A stretch of DNA of 64,000 bases from Williamsia sp. 1135 (GTDB lineage Bacteria; Actinomycetota; Actinomycetes; Mycobacteriales; Mycobacteriaceae): assembly GCF_002095395.1 (NCBI RefSeq), contig NZ_MJEI01000082.1, positions 1 to 64,000 on the forward strand, written 5' to 3'. The notes beneath the pieces were generated by a model. It saw nothing but the letters and a program-made list of their open reading frames with translations. It was not told the DNA's origin and did not search any database. The translations under genes and the position numbers were made by a program. The number at the start of each line of letters is the position of its first letter. The stretch's first letter is position 1. Positions 49,334 through 57,790 of this stretch are shown piece by piece.

Positions 49334-49995
49334 GAACCACCCCTTATGTAGATCCATCAAGAACGATTAACTATCGCACAACAGCCAGCTAGAGCGCACG
49401 ACCCCAGTTCTAGGGCCACCAGTTCATACCGGTCTCTAGATCCTCGCGGTGTGCTCGCGGGAGGTTTCAGAGTTCTGACCGACAGGTCCGGCGGTGCTGC
49501 TGTCCAGGTGTGAGGTGTTTACGATGGGGGCGCGTGTCGAAGGCGGGCGACGTATCAGCCTGTAGGGGAGGGGAAAGCGCGGTGCTCGGAAGGTTCTTTG
49601 GTCGCCGATCAACTGATCCAGAACTGTCACCGATGTCGTGGGACTTCACATGGTGACCCCAATGCTGGGGTAACCGAAAGAACTTGTGATTGCACGGTGT
49701 TGGTCGCTCGCTCGTTCGGCAGGGTTGAGCTGAGACTCGGTGCATTTCGTCACTGGTGACGAAATTCATTGCAGCACAACTTGTTACGCCGATAATGTAT
49801 CTTATGTAAGGTAGAAGCTAGAAACTGCTGCTAGGCAGGGCAATCCATTCGCCGACTATATCGTGCCGCGACTACAGTGGCCCGTTCCGCGTTGGTCTTC
49901 GGCGACCTCGGGGCGAGGCTCAATTTGAACTCCGACGTCGTGGATGTGATCGTCGTGGTTAGCGAGATCGGCTTGATGCTGGGACTGCCAGCGTC
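49334..49995. other. Intergenic region with left palindrome of the CBASS block
   Basis: About 660 bp without a credible gene. It contains the 20-bp palindrome at 49745-49764, followed by TTGCAGCACAAC and ATAATGTATC. These mark the left end of the defence/iron block. Confidence 0.45.
49745..49764. repeat. 20-bp palindrome with TG centre, left copy
   Basis: TTTCGTCACTGGTGACGAAA: 9-bp perfect arms around a TG dinucleotide. The same 20 bases occur at 57379-57398 in the same orientation. Downstream of both copies comes a related stretch beginning TTGC(A/G)(G/C)CAC. Confidence 0.85.
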
Positions 49996-50421
49996 TCACC
50001 CTTTCGCGAGGCCCAGTGGGTGTGGCGCTTCGCTCCCGAGCCATTTTCCGGTGAACAACCATTGTTCGTAGAAGTAGAGCCATTCGCTGGCCCAGGGGAC
50101 GATGGTGGTCGCAATCAGGTCCTTGGATCCGTCAAACTCGTTGCCGTAGTAAAGGCAGAGCTCGTTGCCTGGGTAGATGTGGGGTAGCGGCTCAAGGGGG
50201 CGTGTCTCGAGCTCCGGGGTCAAGACGGTTACCCGTGGACGCCGTCGGTGCGTGTAACGAATGCCCACGGTGTAGGCGATGCTCATCGGTGTCGGTTGCA
50301 GGGTGACAGACCACACCAGCGTGCCCGCCTTGATCAATGGCCTTCGCACACTGGGGAACTGCCGCTGAAGGTCAATCGCCTGCTGAATGACGGTCAGCTG
50401 CTTACCGTGCGGCCTGGCCAC
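49996..50421 (-). CDS. CBASS E2-like conjugation protein (type II-short)
   Basis: This 141-residue protein has the E2-like core of short type II CBASS operons: SVTLQPTPMSIAYTVGIRY as the central sheet, then PHIYPGNELCLYYG with Cys89 as likely catalytic cysteine, and IVPWASEWLYFYEQWLFTGKW as the C-terminal helix. In this class an E2-only protein links to the CD-NTase and primes it. The GTG start overlaps the CD-NTase gene by 20 bases. No E1 or JAB protein is encoded, so it is not a long type II system. Confidence 0.82.
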   Translation of the reverse strand: MARPHGKQLTVIQQAIDLQRQFPSVRRPLIKAGTLVWSVTLQPTPMSIAYTVGIRYTHRRRPRVTVLTPELETRPLEPLPHIYPGNELCLYYGNEFDGSKDLIATTIVPWASEWLYFYEQWLFTGKWLGSEAPHPLGLAKG

Positions 50422-51553
50422 CGTAGAACCTGTGGGCAGGAATCGTCGTGGTTGTCGCGGCGGTCGTGAGGCGTCCGCCGGCCGAGAGGTTCACATTTCC
50501 GCCCTCCCTGGCGCGGTTGGTGGCCGCGCCGATGTGTTGGAGAGCCTGTTCGACAGGATCAGTGCCGAAGGCCTTCGCGAATCGTTGATGCAGTGCGGTG
50601 GTGCCGGAGGTTTCCAGGACGAAGCCGGTGAGGTCGCGCTCGACCGCTGTGCGCCACTGCTCGAACTTCAGTCGGCGAATCTCGTAATCGTTCCACTTGT
50701 CAGCGAAGTTCTCGCCCGCGCACGCGGGGTTCTCCACCCAGTATTTTCCGGCGCGGTTCTCGATGTGATCGTGCATGCGCTGCACCGCGCTGATGGTCGC
50801 ATCAACGAGATCGGTCTTGCCCTGGTACGTTAGGCCTGCGAGAGTCGTGATAAGGCTGGACGGCGGTCGGTCGTCGAGGTCCTCGGCGAAGAAAATGTCG
50901 CGGTGCCGTTTGAGGATCTGGACCACCCGATGGAGCGGTGTGCGGACGCGGTGCTTAGGCACGTCGTCGACCGAACCGTAGGACTTGGCGAGCGCAACTC
51001 GTTCAGCATCGAACTGTCGGGCGCATTGGCGGCGGAACCACTCGACGTAGGCCAATGGGTCGGACTTCTGCCAGTTTCGCAGGTTGAGATCGGTGAGTTC
51101 GATCGCGGTCGCCGATGGAGACTCGACGTCGAGGATGGCGGGCAGCACGTCCATGTGGAAGTGCTCGTAGTGGAGGCACCATGAGCGCCGACCTTCGGAC
51201 ACCTGGTTGGGGCTCTCGCAGGCGGCGCCGTCGTGATCGCGGTGGTATTCCGCGAGCAGTCGTCCGACCCGCTTCTTGAGCTCTTCCTGGCTGATGGACG
51301 TCTTTGCGATGTCGAGCAGGGACACCAGGTCGAGGTCATACTCACCGGCTCGGTGAAGAGGGCGGACGACTGTGCCGAGCATGAAGCTGCCCTGGACATA
51401 GACCTGCGCGCCGGCCTGCGAAAGGTGGTCACCCAGATCTTGGTAGCAGGATTCAGCGGCCCGGAACGCCGCCTCGTTGATGTCGAGCTCAGCGATGGTG
51501 GCCCCGAGGAGCTGGGAGATCTGCTGTTCTTTGCTGTCGGCGAGGATGGTCAT
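50402..51553 (-). CDS. CBASS cyclic-oligonucleotide synthase (CD-NTase)
   Basis: This 383-residue nucleotidyltransferase makes a cyclic di- or trinucleotide alarm signal upon phage infection. It has the GS motif GSFMLGT (55-61), the metal-binding DLD (73-75) and the third acidic residue in HFHMDVLPAILD (D135). The helical C-terminal half (HRVVQILKRHRDIFF) is typical of CD-NTases. The product cannot be inferred from the sequence. The ATG at 51553 lies 43 bp after the stop of the effector gene. All catalytic residues are intact. Confidence 0.88.
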   Translation of the reverse strand: MTILADSKEQQISQLLGATIAELDINEAAFRAAESCYQDLGDHLSQAGAQVYVQGSFMLGTVVRPLHRAGEYDLDLVSLLDIAKTSISQEELKKRVGRLLAEYHRDHDGAACESPNQVSEGRRSWCLHYEHFHMDVLPAILDVESPSATAIELTDLNLRNWQKSDPLAYVEWFRRQCARQFDAERVALAKSYGSVDDVPKHRVRTPLHRVVQILKRHRDIFFAEDLDDRPPSSLITTLAGLTYQGKTDLVDATISAVQRMHDHIENRAGKYWVENPACAGENFADKWNDYEIRRLKFEQWRTAVERDLTGFVLETSGTTALHQRFAKAFGTDPVEQALQHIGAATNRAREGGNVNLSAGGRLTTAATTTTIPAHRFYGGQAAR

Positions 51554-51596
51554 GGCATGAGTGCTTCCGGGTGGGAGGTGATGTGGACGGGTGGGG

Positions 51597-52847
51597 TCAT
51601 GAGTCTGTTTCCAACGCCAGGACGTAGGTGCCGTCGATGCGGTCGAACACGCGGAGCTGAGCGTGAGCCGCGGCCATATGGGCGCGGCCAATTTCTACCG
51701 CTGCGGCGGCAGGTACCGCGAGGACGAGACTGATCGGCTGATTGCGATGGTCCGCCTCGATGGCCGCGAGGACTTCGCGCCACGTATCGATGAGCGCCTG
51801 AAGATCCTCAGAGCTGCGCAGGATCGTGGGACTCAACGAAACACCCTCTGCGCGGATGTCATAGCGCGGTGCGTTGCGCAACGTGCCGGGAAGCGAGTCA
51901 AGGTCGACCGGCCCGCTGATGCTCACCGTGACGAGCGGAGCACCAGAACCTGGAACTGCCGTGACACGAAACTGCAGGTTGTTGCTGCGGCCGTGGGAGT
52001 ACCACCCCCAGCCGTCGCCGGTTCCGCGCCGACGGTTGTGGACGGTTACGTTTGTGACGTCGTCGAGCAACACGCCGAGCTGCACGAGAATCGGAATTCG
52101 TGCGAGCGCGAACACCGAGATGTGATCGACCTGCTTGGTCTTGAGATGGTTGCTCAGAGGCCGCAGACGCTTCCCCAGAGTGAGGGCAGCGGCCTTCCAG
52201 TACGTGGGGTCGCTGTCGTCTTCGCCATCAAGGGAGCGGAGGTCGACCTCACAGTTGCGGCTGTCGTCATGCAGGCTGAAGTCGGGGAACCGCTGGTCCT
52301 CCAACAGGGCACGGATCACGGCCTGTTTGCTGAAGTCGACTGCCTGTCCGCGCACGTCGCCGGACACACGAATGACGGTGCTCTTGGGTTTGCGTAGCAG
52401 TCCCGTCAGCTCGTGGATGTCGCGCTCGTGCTGCTCTTTGAGCGCGCGCAGCTCATCCTCGTTGTAGGTCGACCAGTGCTCGAAGGTGTCGATTACCTTG
52501 TGCTCACCCGGGCAGAGCAACATCAGGTTGTGCGGCAGTGCGCGTTGCGTCAGCGGCATCGAACTTGCGCCCCGCGGCGACCCTTTCTCGGTCGTGGCAC
52601 CGATGATGTGGGCGAGCTGTCCTGTGAACACAGACTGACCGGTCGTCTCGTCGTCGGCCAGAAACTCCTTGCAAAACGTGCACCGCCCACCAGCAGCAAC
52701 CCACACGCGTCTGGCGTCGAGGTCGCCGACGGTCACACGCTTCCCCCGACGGTCGAAAGCGCCAAACATCTCGACCCGATCCGTGGGGTCGGTCGTGTCT
52801 GACTCGTGCGTCGCAGTCGTGGGCATGGGGCGGGTCCTACGAGACAT
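51597..52847 (-). CDS. cap5: Cap5-like CBASS effector (HNH nuclease with SAVED domain)
   Basis: This 416-residue protein is the killer of the CBASS operon. The N-terminal HNH nuclease has RCTFCKEF (C56, C59), QLAHIIGA (H80), PHNLMLLCPGEHKVID (N107, C112, H116). The C-terminal SAVED domain (~200-416), with HISVFALARIPILVQLGVLL and GPVDLDSLPG, senses the cyclic nucleotide. On binding, Cap5 oligomerises and degrades cellular DNA. An ATG at 52826 with a better ribosome site is an alternative start. It is the first gene of the leftward operon. Confidence 0.88.
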   Translation of the reverse strand: MSRRTRPMPTTATHESDTTDPTDRVEMFGAFDRRGKRVTVGDLDARRVWVAAGGRCTFCKEFLADDETTGQSVFTGQLAHIIGATTEKGSPRGASSMPLTQRALPHNLMLLCPGEHKVIDTFEHWSTYNEDELRALKEQHERDIHELTGLLRKPKSTVIRVSGDVRGQAVDFSKQAVIRALLEDQRFPDFSLHDDSRNCEVDLRSLDGEDDSDPTYWKAAALTLGKRLRPLSNHLKTKQVDHISVFALARIPILVQLGVLLDDVTNVTVHNRRRGTGDGWGWYSHGRSNNLQFRVTAVPGSGAPLVTVSISGPVDLDSLPGTLRNAPRYDIRAEGVSLSPTILRSSEDLQALIDTWREVLAAIEADHRNQPISLVLAVPAAAAVEIGRAHMAAAHAQLRVFDRIDGTYVLALETDS

Positions 52848-53035
52848 GTGCGCGTACCGGGCCGGTATTTGCGCCGCGCGGGGTGGGCCGGACCCAGGGC
52901 CCGACAGCCATGATGCTTACACGGCTGTCATTATCATACTTGCGACCACCGACAAACTTGGGGCGCAATCGGAGATCAGTCTAGATTTACCTAGAAAGAC
53001 GTTCTTGTCTAGCTCATTCTAGGTATGCTCTCGGT
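52848..53035. promoter_or_regulatory. Divergent promoter region of CBASS and AAA ATPase genes
   Basis: The ~190 bp between the CBASS operon and the ATPase gene are AT-rich and contain TACCTAGAA (52988-52996) and TTCTAGGTA (53017-53025), exact inverted copies. A TATGCT -10-like element for the ATPase gene follows. The inverted pair may bind a regulator that acts on both directions. Confidence 0.55.
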
Positions 53036-54313
53036 ATGGACTCGTCGGTATACACCCCAGGAGCTGGTCACCTGCCACCCGTGCTGGCCGGCCGCGACGA
53101 CCTGCTACACGCAATGACTGTGCGGCTGAACGACGTCGCCAACGTCGGACGGACTCGGTCAGAAGACGTGGTGTTCACCGGCGTGCGCGGGGTGGGCAAG
53201 ACCGCCATGCTCACTGCCTACAGCGCTGCTGCTGCCGAACGGGGCTTCGAGGTAATCAGCTATCAAGCCGTGACCGGTCAGGCGGGGCTAGTGGAGTCGG
53301 TGCTGGCGCGCGCCGCACTGCGCATCGACCAAGAGGTAAAGGCCTGGGCACGAGCCCGCCGAGCCCTCGACAGGATCTCGGGTGTCTCGCTTGGCGTGGC
53401 CGGTATCAGCGCCGGGGTCAACGTCCACGAGCAAACCGCCACCGCCCGCCGAGTCCACCCCGAAGCCCTCGCGGAGGCACTCGCCACCCTCGCCGCAGAG
53501 ATCCGACGCGATGCACCCACCGGCGGGGTTCTGATTACAGTCGACGAAATGCAGGTCGCGGCGAAAAGCGACCTACCGCTTCTCGCCGCAACCCTGCACC
53601 GGCTCAATGTCGAGCACCCACAGGCTGCGGTCGCGTTCGCTGGCACCGGGCTACCCCACGTCCCGACGGTGCTTCGTGAGGCCGGCGTCACCCACCCTGA
53701 TCGCCTGTTCCTCATCGAAGAACTCGCGCCAGTGCTTCCTCCCACCGAAGCGCGCTACGCCGTCATCGAGCCCGCCCGCCGCGCGGGGGTGTCCTGGTCA
53801 ACTGAGGCCGCAGACCGAATCGTCGTATTAACCAACGGATACCCCGCACATCTGCAGCTATTCGCCGATGAGGCCTGGCGCGCCGCCCCGGGCCCCGGTT
53901 CCATCAGTGTCGATGACGTCGACGCCGGGGCCCGCCGTGCCGGCGACCGACTCGTCCGCCAATCTCTAGGACCACGCCTTAACGAACTACCGCCCCGCCA
54001 ACTGGAGTACCTGACCGCGATCGCCCTGCACGGCGGAAGCGTCACCACTCGCGTTGTCGCCGAAACTCTAGGGCGCCAGCAACGAGAACTGTCCTGGATC
54101 CGCGACGAGCTCCTGCGAGCCGGGGACGTCTACGCACCCAGTCGGGGCCGGGTGGTCATGTCCGTCCCAGCCTTCGCACCGTTCCTGCTCTCCCACTACA
54201 ACGACGCACGAGACGCCAGCGACACCCCACTACTCCCCCTTGCAGCCATGCGGTCCAACGCCGCACCCGAAGCGCCGGAGCCCCTCCCCGCGCCCAACAC
54301 CGACGGCGCCTGA
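53036..54313 (+). CDS. AAA/STAND-like ATPase
   Basis: This 425-residue cytoplasmic protein has a P-loop (GVRGVGKTA, 49-57), Walker B GGVLITVDEMQ (D170, E171), a VAFAGTGLPHV sensor-1-like strand and a C-terminal winged-helix-like region (LEYLTAIALHGGSVTTRVVAETLGR). It belongs with the ORC/STAND-like ATPases often annotated only as ATP-binding proteins in mycobacteria. It is divergent from CBASS and shares its promoter region. A role as a defence switch is inferred. The C-terminal Pro/Glu tail is disordered. Confidence 0.75.
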   Translation: MDSSVYTPGAGHLPPVLAGRDDLLHAMTVRLNDVANVGRTRSEDVVFTGVRGVGKTAMLTAYSAAAAERGFEVISYQAVTGQAGLVESVLARAALRIDQEVKAWARARRALDRISGVSLGVAGISAGVNVHEQTATARRVHPEALAEALATLAAEIRRDAPTGGVLITVDEMQVAAKSDLPLLAATLHRLNVEHPQAAVAFAGTGLPHVPTVLREAGVTHPDRLFLIEELAPVLPPTEARYAVIEPARRAGVSWSTEAADRIVVLTNGYPAHLQLFADEAWRAAPGPGSISVDDVDAGARRAGDRLVRQSLGPRLNELPPRQLEYLTAIALHGGSVTTRVVAETLGRQQRELSWIRDELLRAGDVYAPSRGRVVMSVPAFAPFLLSHYNDARDASDTPLLPLAAMRSNAAPEAPEPLPAPNTDGA

Positions 54314-54438
54314 CCGGGGCACCGGACATCTCGTGGGAGCTGAGTCGCCTCGTGTAGTTCGAACAGACGGCTGACCCATCAGCACCGGCTCAGATTACGG
54401 AAATAGCAGAAGCATCGAGTCTCGTTCTCTCCTAGCGC

Positions 54439-54471
54439 AACTGGTACCGAGACGTGTTGAAGTGAGACGAG
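54439..54471 (+). repeat. 33-bp imperfect repeat, copy 1
   Basis: Begins AACTGGTACCGAGACGTGTT and ends GAGACGAG. Matches copy 2 at 54733-54765 except for one base in the first 21 and a small block before the final GACGAG. Confidence 0.6.
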
Positions 54472-54732
54472 TGGGGTGTGGATGTGCTCGCCCGACCCAG
54501 GACCCGGCGCTCATCAGGTCGCACGGCATGTGCGTGTACGCGGATAACGGACGGACGGTAGGTCAGTCTGACGGGCGGCAACTTAGGATCTTCGAGCATG
54601 CCGGCTGCTGGCAGGCATACGAGCCGGACACGGATCGCTGAATCGTCGATCCGGTATGCACGCTCAACATCGCGTATGCACCTAAAGATGCAGTTAGACA
54701 AGTACTTTCATCTGTTTGCACTCGCCCTACTT

Positions 54733-54765
54733 AACTGGTACTGAGACGTGTTGGTCGAAGACGAG
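54733..54765 (+). repeat. 33-bp imperfect repeat, copy 2
   Basis: Begins AACTGGTACTGAGACGTGTT and ends AAGACGAG. It lies 294 bp from copy 1 in the same orientation. The pair could be remnants of an element end or regulatory sites. Confidence 0.6.
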
Positions 54766-54924
54766 TCGGTTGCCCCTAGCGAATCGACAACTGGGAGCTG
54801 AACCGACCACAGGGAGCTTGGGGTGAGTACAGTTCGTTCGTGGGAGAGTCTCCCGCGTGAGAGGACCGGATGGTGCCGAGAATGCGTCTCAGTGGACAAC
54901 TGGTGTGTAAGAGTCTCTGAAGAG

Positions 54925-55139
54925 CTAGTGCGGTGAATGGTCCATGCTCAGTGAGAAGTCCGCCAACTTCAGCGTCATGTCGGGGTGCTCGCTCAGAGTG
55001 GTCGCGTGGAACGCCCGACGACCTTCTAGGGGAGTCGGGGGTTCGACGCTCCGCGCGAGCCGGTCGTCATCACGTCAACGACCGTCGCCACGTCCTTCCG
55101 GGAGATGAGTGCTGGCGCTCCTTCCCCGAACTTCCGCAT
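54925..55139 (-). pseudogene. Small coding remnant with frameshift upstream of the iron genes
   Basis: A frame from the ATG at 55139 reads MRKFGEGAPALISRKDVA and TVVDVMTTGSRGA before stopping. The adjacent frame continues EGRRAFHATTLSEHPDMTL and KLADFSLSMDHSPH to a TAG at 54925. Both parts are protein-like, and a one-base indel near 55030-55050 would join them. The family is not clear. Confidence 0.35.
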
Positions 55140-55208
55140 GGCATACACCTAGTGGTTCACCACTGTTCTAGCTGTAGTGCACTCATAATTCCTGTGCCTT
55201 CACTCGGG

Positions 55209-56249
55209 TCAGAGCAGGATCCTTCGTAGGTCATCGATCACAGCGTTTGCGCCGGCGAGGTTGTAGCCGTCGAACCATGGTGCGGAGTTGACTTTGAAGG
55301 CACGCCCAGCGCTTACTGCAGACAGTGTCGACCACAATGGGTTCGAGATGAGGGCTTGTTCGACCGCGTTCCCCGCGTTGGCTTGGCCGCCTGCGCCGAC
55401 GTAGTAGATGATGACGTCGCCGTCGATCAGCTGCAGGTTTTCTCTGCTCAGGCTGGTATTGACCTTGCTCGGGTCGGCGTCAGCCAAGGAGTTTGCGGTC
55501 GGGACGATCCCTGCCCCAGAAAGGATGTCGGCGTACAGGAACGTCGTTGATGCGGCGAGTGTGTTGTATGTGCGTATGTCGCCGGAAGTGTCCGAGACTC
55601 GGACCACTGATAGCCGAACCCCGTTAGGCCACGCCTGCTCCATGTCGGAACGGAGAGTGGTAACGCGTTCGTCGAGTGCACCGAAGTTCTGCGTCGCCTG
55701 GGTTGCGAGTCCGACGGTGTCGGCGACGTCGATGTATTGGTCTCTCCAGTACGTGAACGGTATCAACACGGTGGGGGCGATAGCTGACAAGTCGGTGTAG
55801 TACTTGTCCCCGATTGGTTGGCGCCCGACGATCAGGTCGGGTGTAGCTGCGGCGATCGCTTCGAGTTGTATGTCTCCGGTCGCGGTGACGCCGATGGAAG
55901 GCAGATCTTGCGCGGTGGTGCTGACCAGTGTGCGCAGTCCGCCACCCAGGGTTCCGGTGGCCACGACCGGAGCCCTCAGTTCGTCGAGAGCTTGTAACCC
56001 GACGTATGCGTCAAGGCTCACCACCCTTTGTGGAGCTACTGGGATTGCGACTGGCCCCATCGGTGTCTCGATGGTGCGAGTCGAGTAATCGGCGTTGTTG
56101 TTCCCGGAGTCGTTGTCGAAGGAGCAAGCGGCACCGAATAACGCTGCGAGGGAGAGGCCTGCTGCGGCCCCGAAGTGTCGGCGTGAGAGATCGTCGGTGA
56201 GGGTGCTGTCTGCGACGGCAGGTTCGTGCACGATGTTCAGCGAGGCCAT
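55209..56249 (-). CDS. Siderophore-binding ABC lipoprotein (FecB/FhuD-like)
   Basis: This 346-residue exported protein binds ferric siderophores for uptake. It has a twin-arginine-type signal with lipobox (SRRHFGAAAGLSLAALFGAAC), the family start RVVSLDAYVGLQALDEL, then SIGVTATGDIQLEAIAAATPDLIVG and a C-terminal lobe ending AVIDDLRRIL. Both lobes of the periplasmic-binding fold are complete. The ATG at 56249 has AAGGA at five bases. No permease or ATPase gene is nearby, so it must use host transporters or be an orphan. The reductase gene lies 37 bp upstream. Confidence 0.82.
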   Translation of the reverse strand: MASLNIVHEPAVADSTLTDDLSRRHFGAAAGLSLAALFGAACSFDNDSGNNNADYSTRTIETPMGPVAIPVAPQRVVSLDAYVGLQALDELRAPVVATGTLGGGLRTLVSTTAQDLPSIGVTATGDIQLEAIAAATPDLIVGRQPIGDKYYTDLSAIAPTVLIPFTYWRDQYIDVADTVGLATQATQNFGALDERVTTLRSDMEQAWPNGVRLSVVRVSDTSGDIRTYNTLAASTTFLYADILSGAGIVPTANSLADADPSKVNTSLSRENLQLIDGDVIIYYVGAGGQANAGNAVEQALISNPLWSTLSAVSAGRAFKVNSAPWFDGYNLAGANAVIDDLRRILL

Positions 56250-56286
56250 GGGCATCCTTACATAGGGGTGATGTGTTTGGGGGCGT

Positions 56287-57147
56287 TCATAACCCGACTT
56301 GTTCGAGCGCGCTATCGACGACCTGTGTGAGTTCTTTACCGGACTTGCCATCGGCAATTGCCTGCTCTCGAATCGCATCGATGTGCTGTTGGACTTGCGT
56401 GTAGCGCTGCTGCCACTGTTCTTTGTCGCGCCGCCAGTACCCTTTGATTTCGAATCTGTCGGGACCCCAAGATCGTTCGCGGTGAAAATACTTGCGGATG
56501 GACCGGGCTTCGGAGGCTTCAGTGGCTGCCCACACATATCCTGGGCCGACGGGAAGGCGACAAGCCCGTACTGCGTCAGATAGCGGAGTTACGGTGCTAG
56601 CCAGCTCTACTCGGCCTGGCTCTTGGCGATCAGTATGTAGCCACTGATAGGAAACAGCGCCTTGGGTGGGAACGGTCTGTTCGTCAGCGTGATTCGGTAC
56701 TGAGGCAATTACGAATGCCCTAGCGCCTGCCGGGAGTTGCTCGATGGCACGGGTCAAAGCCGGCAGCCCTGTCATATCAGCGACGAGTAGCTGCCAGCGG
56801 CTGTCGACGGGCGGTTTGTACCACCCGCGCGCTTCGGAGACTTCCAGCCGGTCACCGGGTTTGGCCCCGAGTGCCCACTTCGCTGCTATCCCACCGTCGT
56901 GGACGGCGAAATCGACATCGAGGAACGGTCCCTGCGGATCGAATGCGCGCACGGTGTAACTACGTACAACCCGTTCGGCAGCAGTACCGAAGAACAGTCT
57001 TAATCTCTCGTCAGGTACGCCGGTGCTTTCGAACTCTTCGAGCCCCGAGCCCCCGAATCGAACCCTGATCATTGCCGGTGTCACGAACATCGTGGATACT
57101 GTCACCGCATCGAATGTTCGCGGACCCGCGGAACTGACCATCGACAC
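56287..57147 (-). CDS. Siderophore-interacting protein (ViuB-like reductase)
   Basis: This 286-residue cytoplasmic flavoprotein releases iron from siderophores. It has the SIP fold: VTPAMIRVRFGG, the FAD-binding RSYTVRAFDPQG, DFAVHDGGIAAKWA, the NAD(P)H-binding LLVADMTGLPALTRAIE and the C-terminal YVWAATEASEARSIRKYF, then GYWRRDKEQWQQRY. It is the first gene of the iron operon, behind an IdeR-like box. It is co-transcribed with the binding lipoprotein. Confidence 0.87.
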   Translation of the reverse strand: MSMVSSAGPRTFDAVTVSTMFVTPAMIRVRFGGSGLEEFESTGVPDERLRLFFGTAAERVVRSYTVRAFDPQGPFLDVDFAVHDGGIAAKWALGAKPGDRLEVSEARGWYKPPVDSRWQLLVADMTGLPALTRAIEQLPAGARAFVIASVPNHADEQTVPTQGAVSYQWLHTDRQEPGRVELASTVTPLSDAVRACRLPVGPGYVWAATEASEARSIRKYFHRERSWGPDRFEIKGYWRRDKEQWQQRYTQVQQHIDAIREQAIADGKSGKELTQVVDSALEQVGL

Positions 57148-57182
57148 TCAGCTACTTTCTCGACTCGGACATACCCTCGATT

Positions 57183-57201
57183 TAAGCCAAGCCTACCCTT
57201 A
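57183..57201 (-). promoter_or_regulatory. IdeR/DmdR-like iron box
   Basis: On the minus strand TAAGGGTAGGCTTGGCTTA lies ~36 bases before the SIP gene. It matches the iron-box consensus TTAGGTTAGGCTAACCTAA at 12 of 19 positions, including the central TAGGCT. Iron-loaded IdeR would repress the siderophore operon here. Confidence 0.5.
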
Positions 57202-57378
57202 GGTTTGTGGTTCGACGGAGCCTGGGTATCAAGCGGCGACGTATCGACCCGCTGTCGTAGATCGCGGGGGATCTCCAACGCAGAATCGCGACCGGGCTGA
57301 CGGCTGCGTCGAGGGCGGCGCTAGCGCCGGTGTGACGGGGAACGATCGCCGGGCACGCGACTACGTTGGACGCTCTAC

Positions 57379-57398
57379 TTTCGTCACTGGTGACGAAA
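57379..57398. repeat. 20-bp palindrome with TG centre, right copy
   Basis: Same 20 bases as at 49745-49764, in direct orientation. The downstream flank (TTGCGCCAC…GGTAATATAGATTACG) resembles that of the left copy (TTGCAGCAC…GATAATGTATCTTATG). Confidence 0.85.
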
Positions 57399-57790
57399 TC
57401 GGTTGCGCCACACCGGTAATATAGATTACGTCGGCTAAAGGATGATGCCTTGATGAGCGCTACTCTTCACCCGAGTTGGATGATCGTCGCAGGTCACCGA
57501 GTACGCAGCCTGCGCTACAACCATGTAGCGCAGATGGGGAGTAGCGGATCAGCGAGATCGCCCTGCGACAGGTCCTCGTTCTTGTCCGTCGTTTCGGTTG
57601 TGCATGCTTGTGCCGGTGAGCACGAACGTCAACTGGCCTGTAGGCGGGGCGGCCGTCGGGGCGCGGTGAGATTTCCACCCGGCACTCCTCTTGTTAGTTT
57701 GGCGGACTGGCGCGTAGTTGGACATTGAGACGGCTGGGGGTCATCGCTTCCAATTCATCCTTTTCTGGATTCATGGAACGCTGTACTGTT

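Larger units (their letters stand above)
54314..54924. other. Gene-free stretch with a 33-bp repeat pair
   Basis: Over 600 bp without a supportable gene. It contains two related 33-bp strings, AACTGGTAC(C/T)GAGACGTGTTG… at 54439-54471 and 54733-54765. Small frames on the minus strand end inside these repeats and have no signature. Confidence 0.45.
57148..57790. other. Intergenic region with iron box and right palindrome
   Basis: Contains an IdeR-like box (57183-57201), the second 20-bp palindrome (57379-57398) and the promoter of the ArsR-type gene. A 92-codon frame at 57450-57728 has no family signature and is not called. Confidence 0.45.

Noticed and set aside
49877-50071. 64-codon plus-strand frame at the end of the E2 gene
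   Set aside because: It overlaps the E2-like coding sequence and has no recognisable features.
54432-54899. Two small minus-strand genes in the gap after the AAA ATPase
   Set aside because: Both end in the 33-bp repeat and have no ribosome site or family match.
49745-57398. Composite transposon
   Set aside because: No transposase, terminal inverted repeats or insertion sequence is found at either border; only the 20-bp palindromes are shared.
57450-57728. 92-codon frame after the right palindrome
   Set aside because: No ribosome site, mixed composition and no family resemblance; more likely non-coding.
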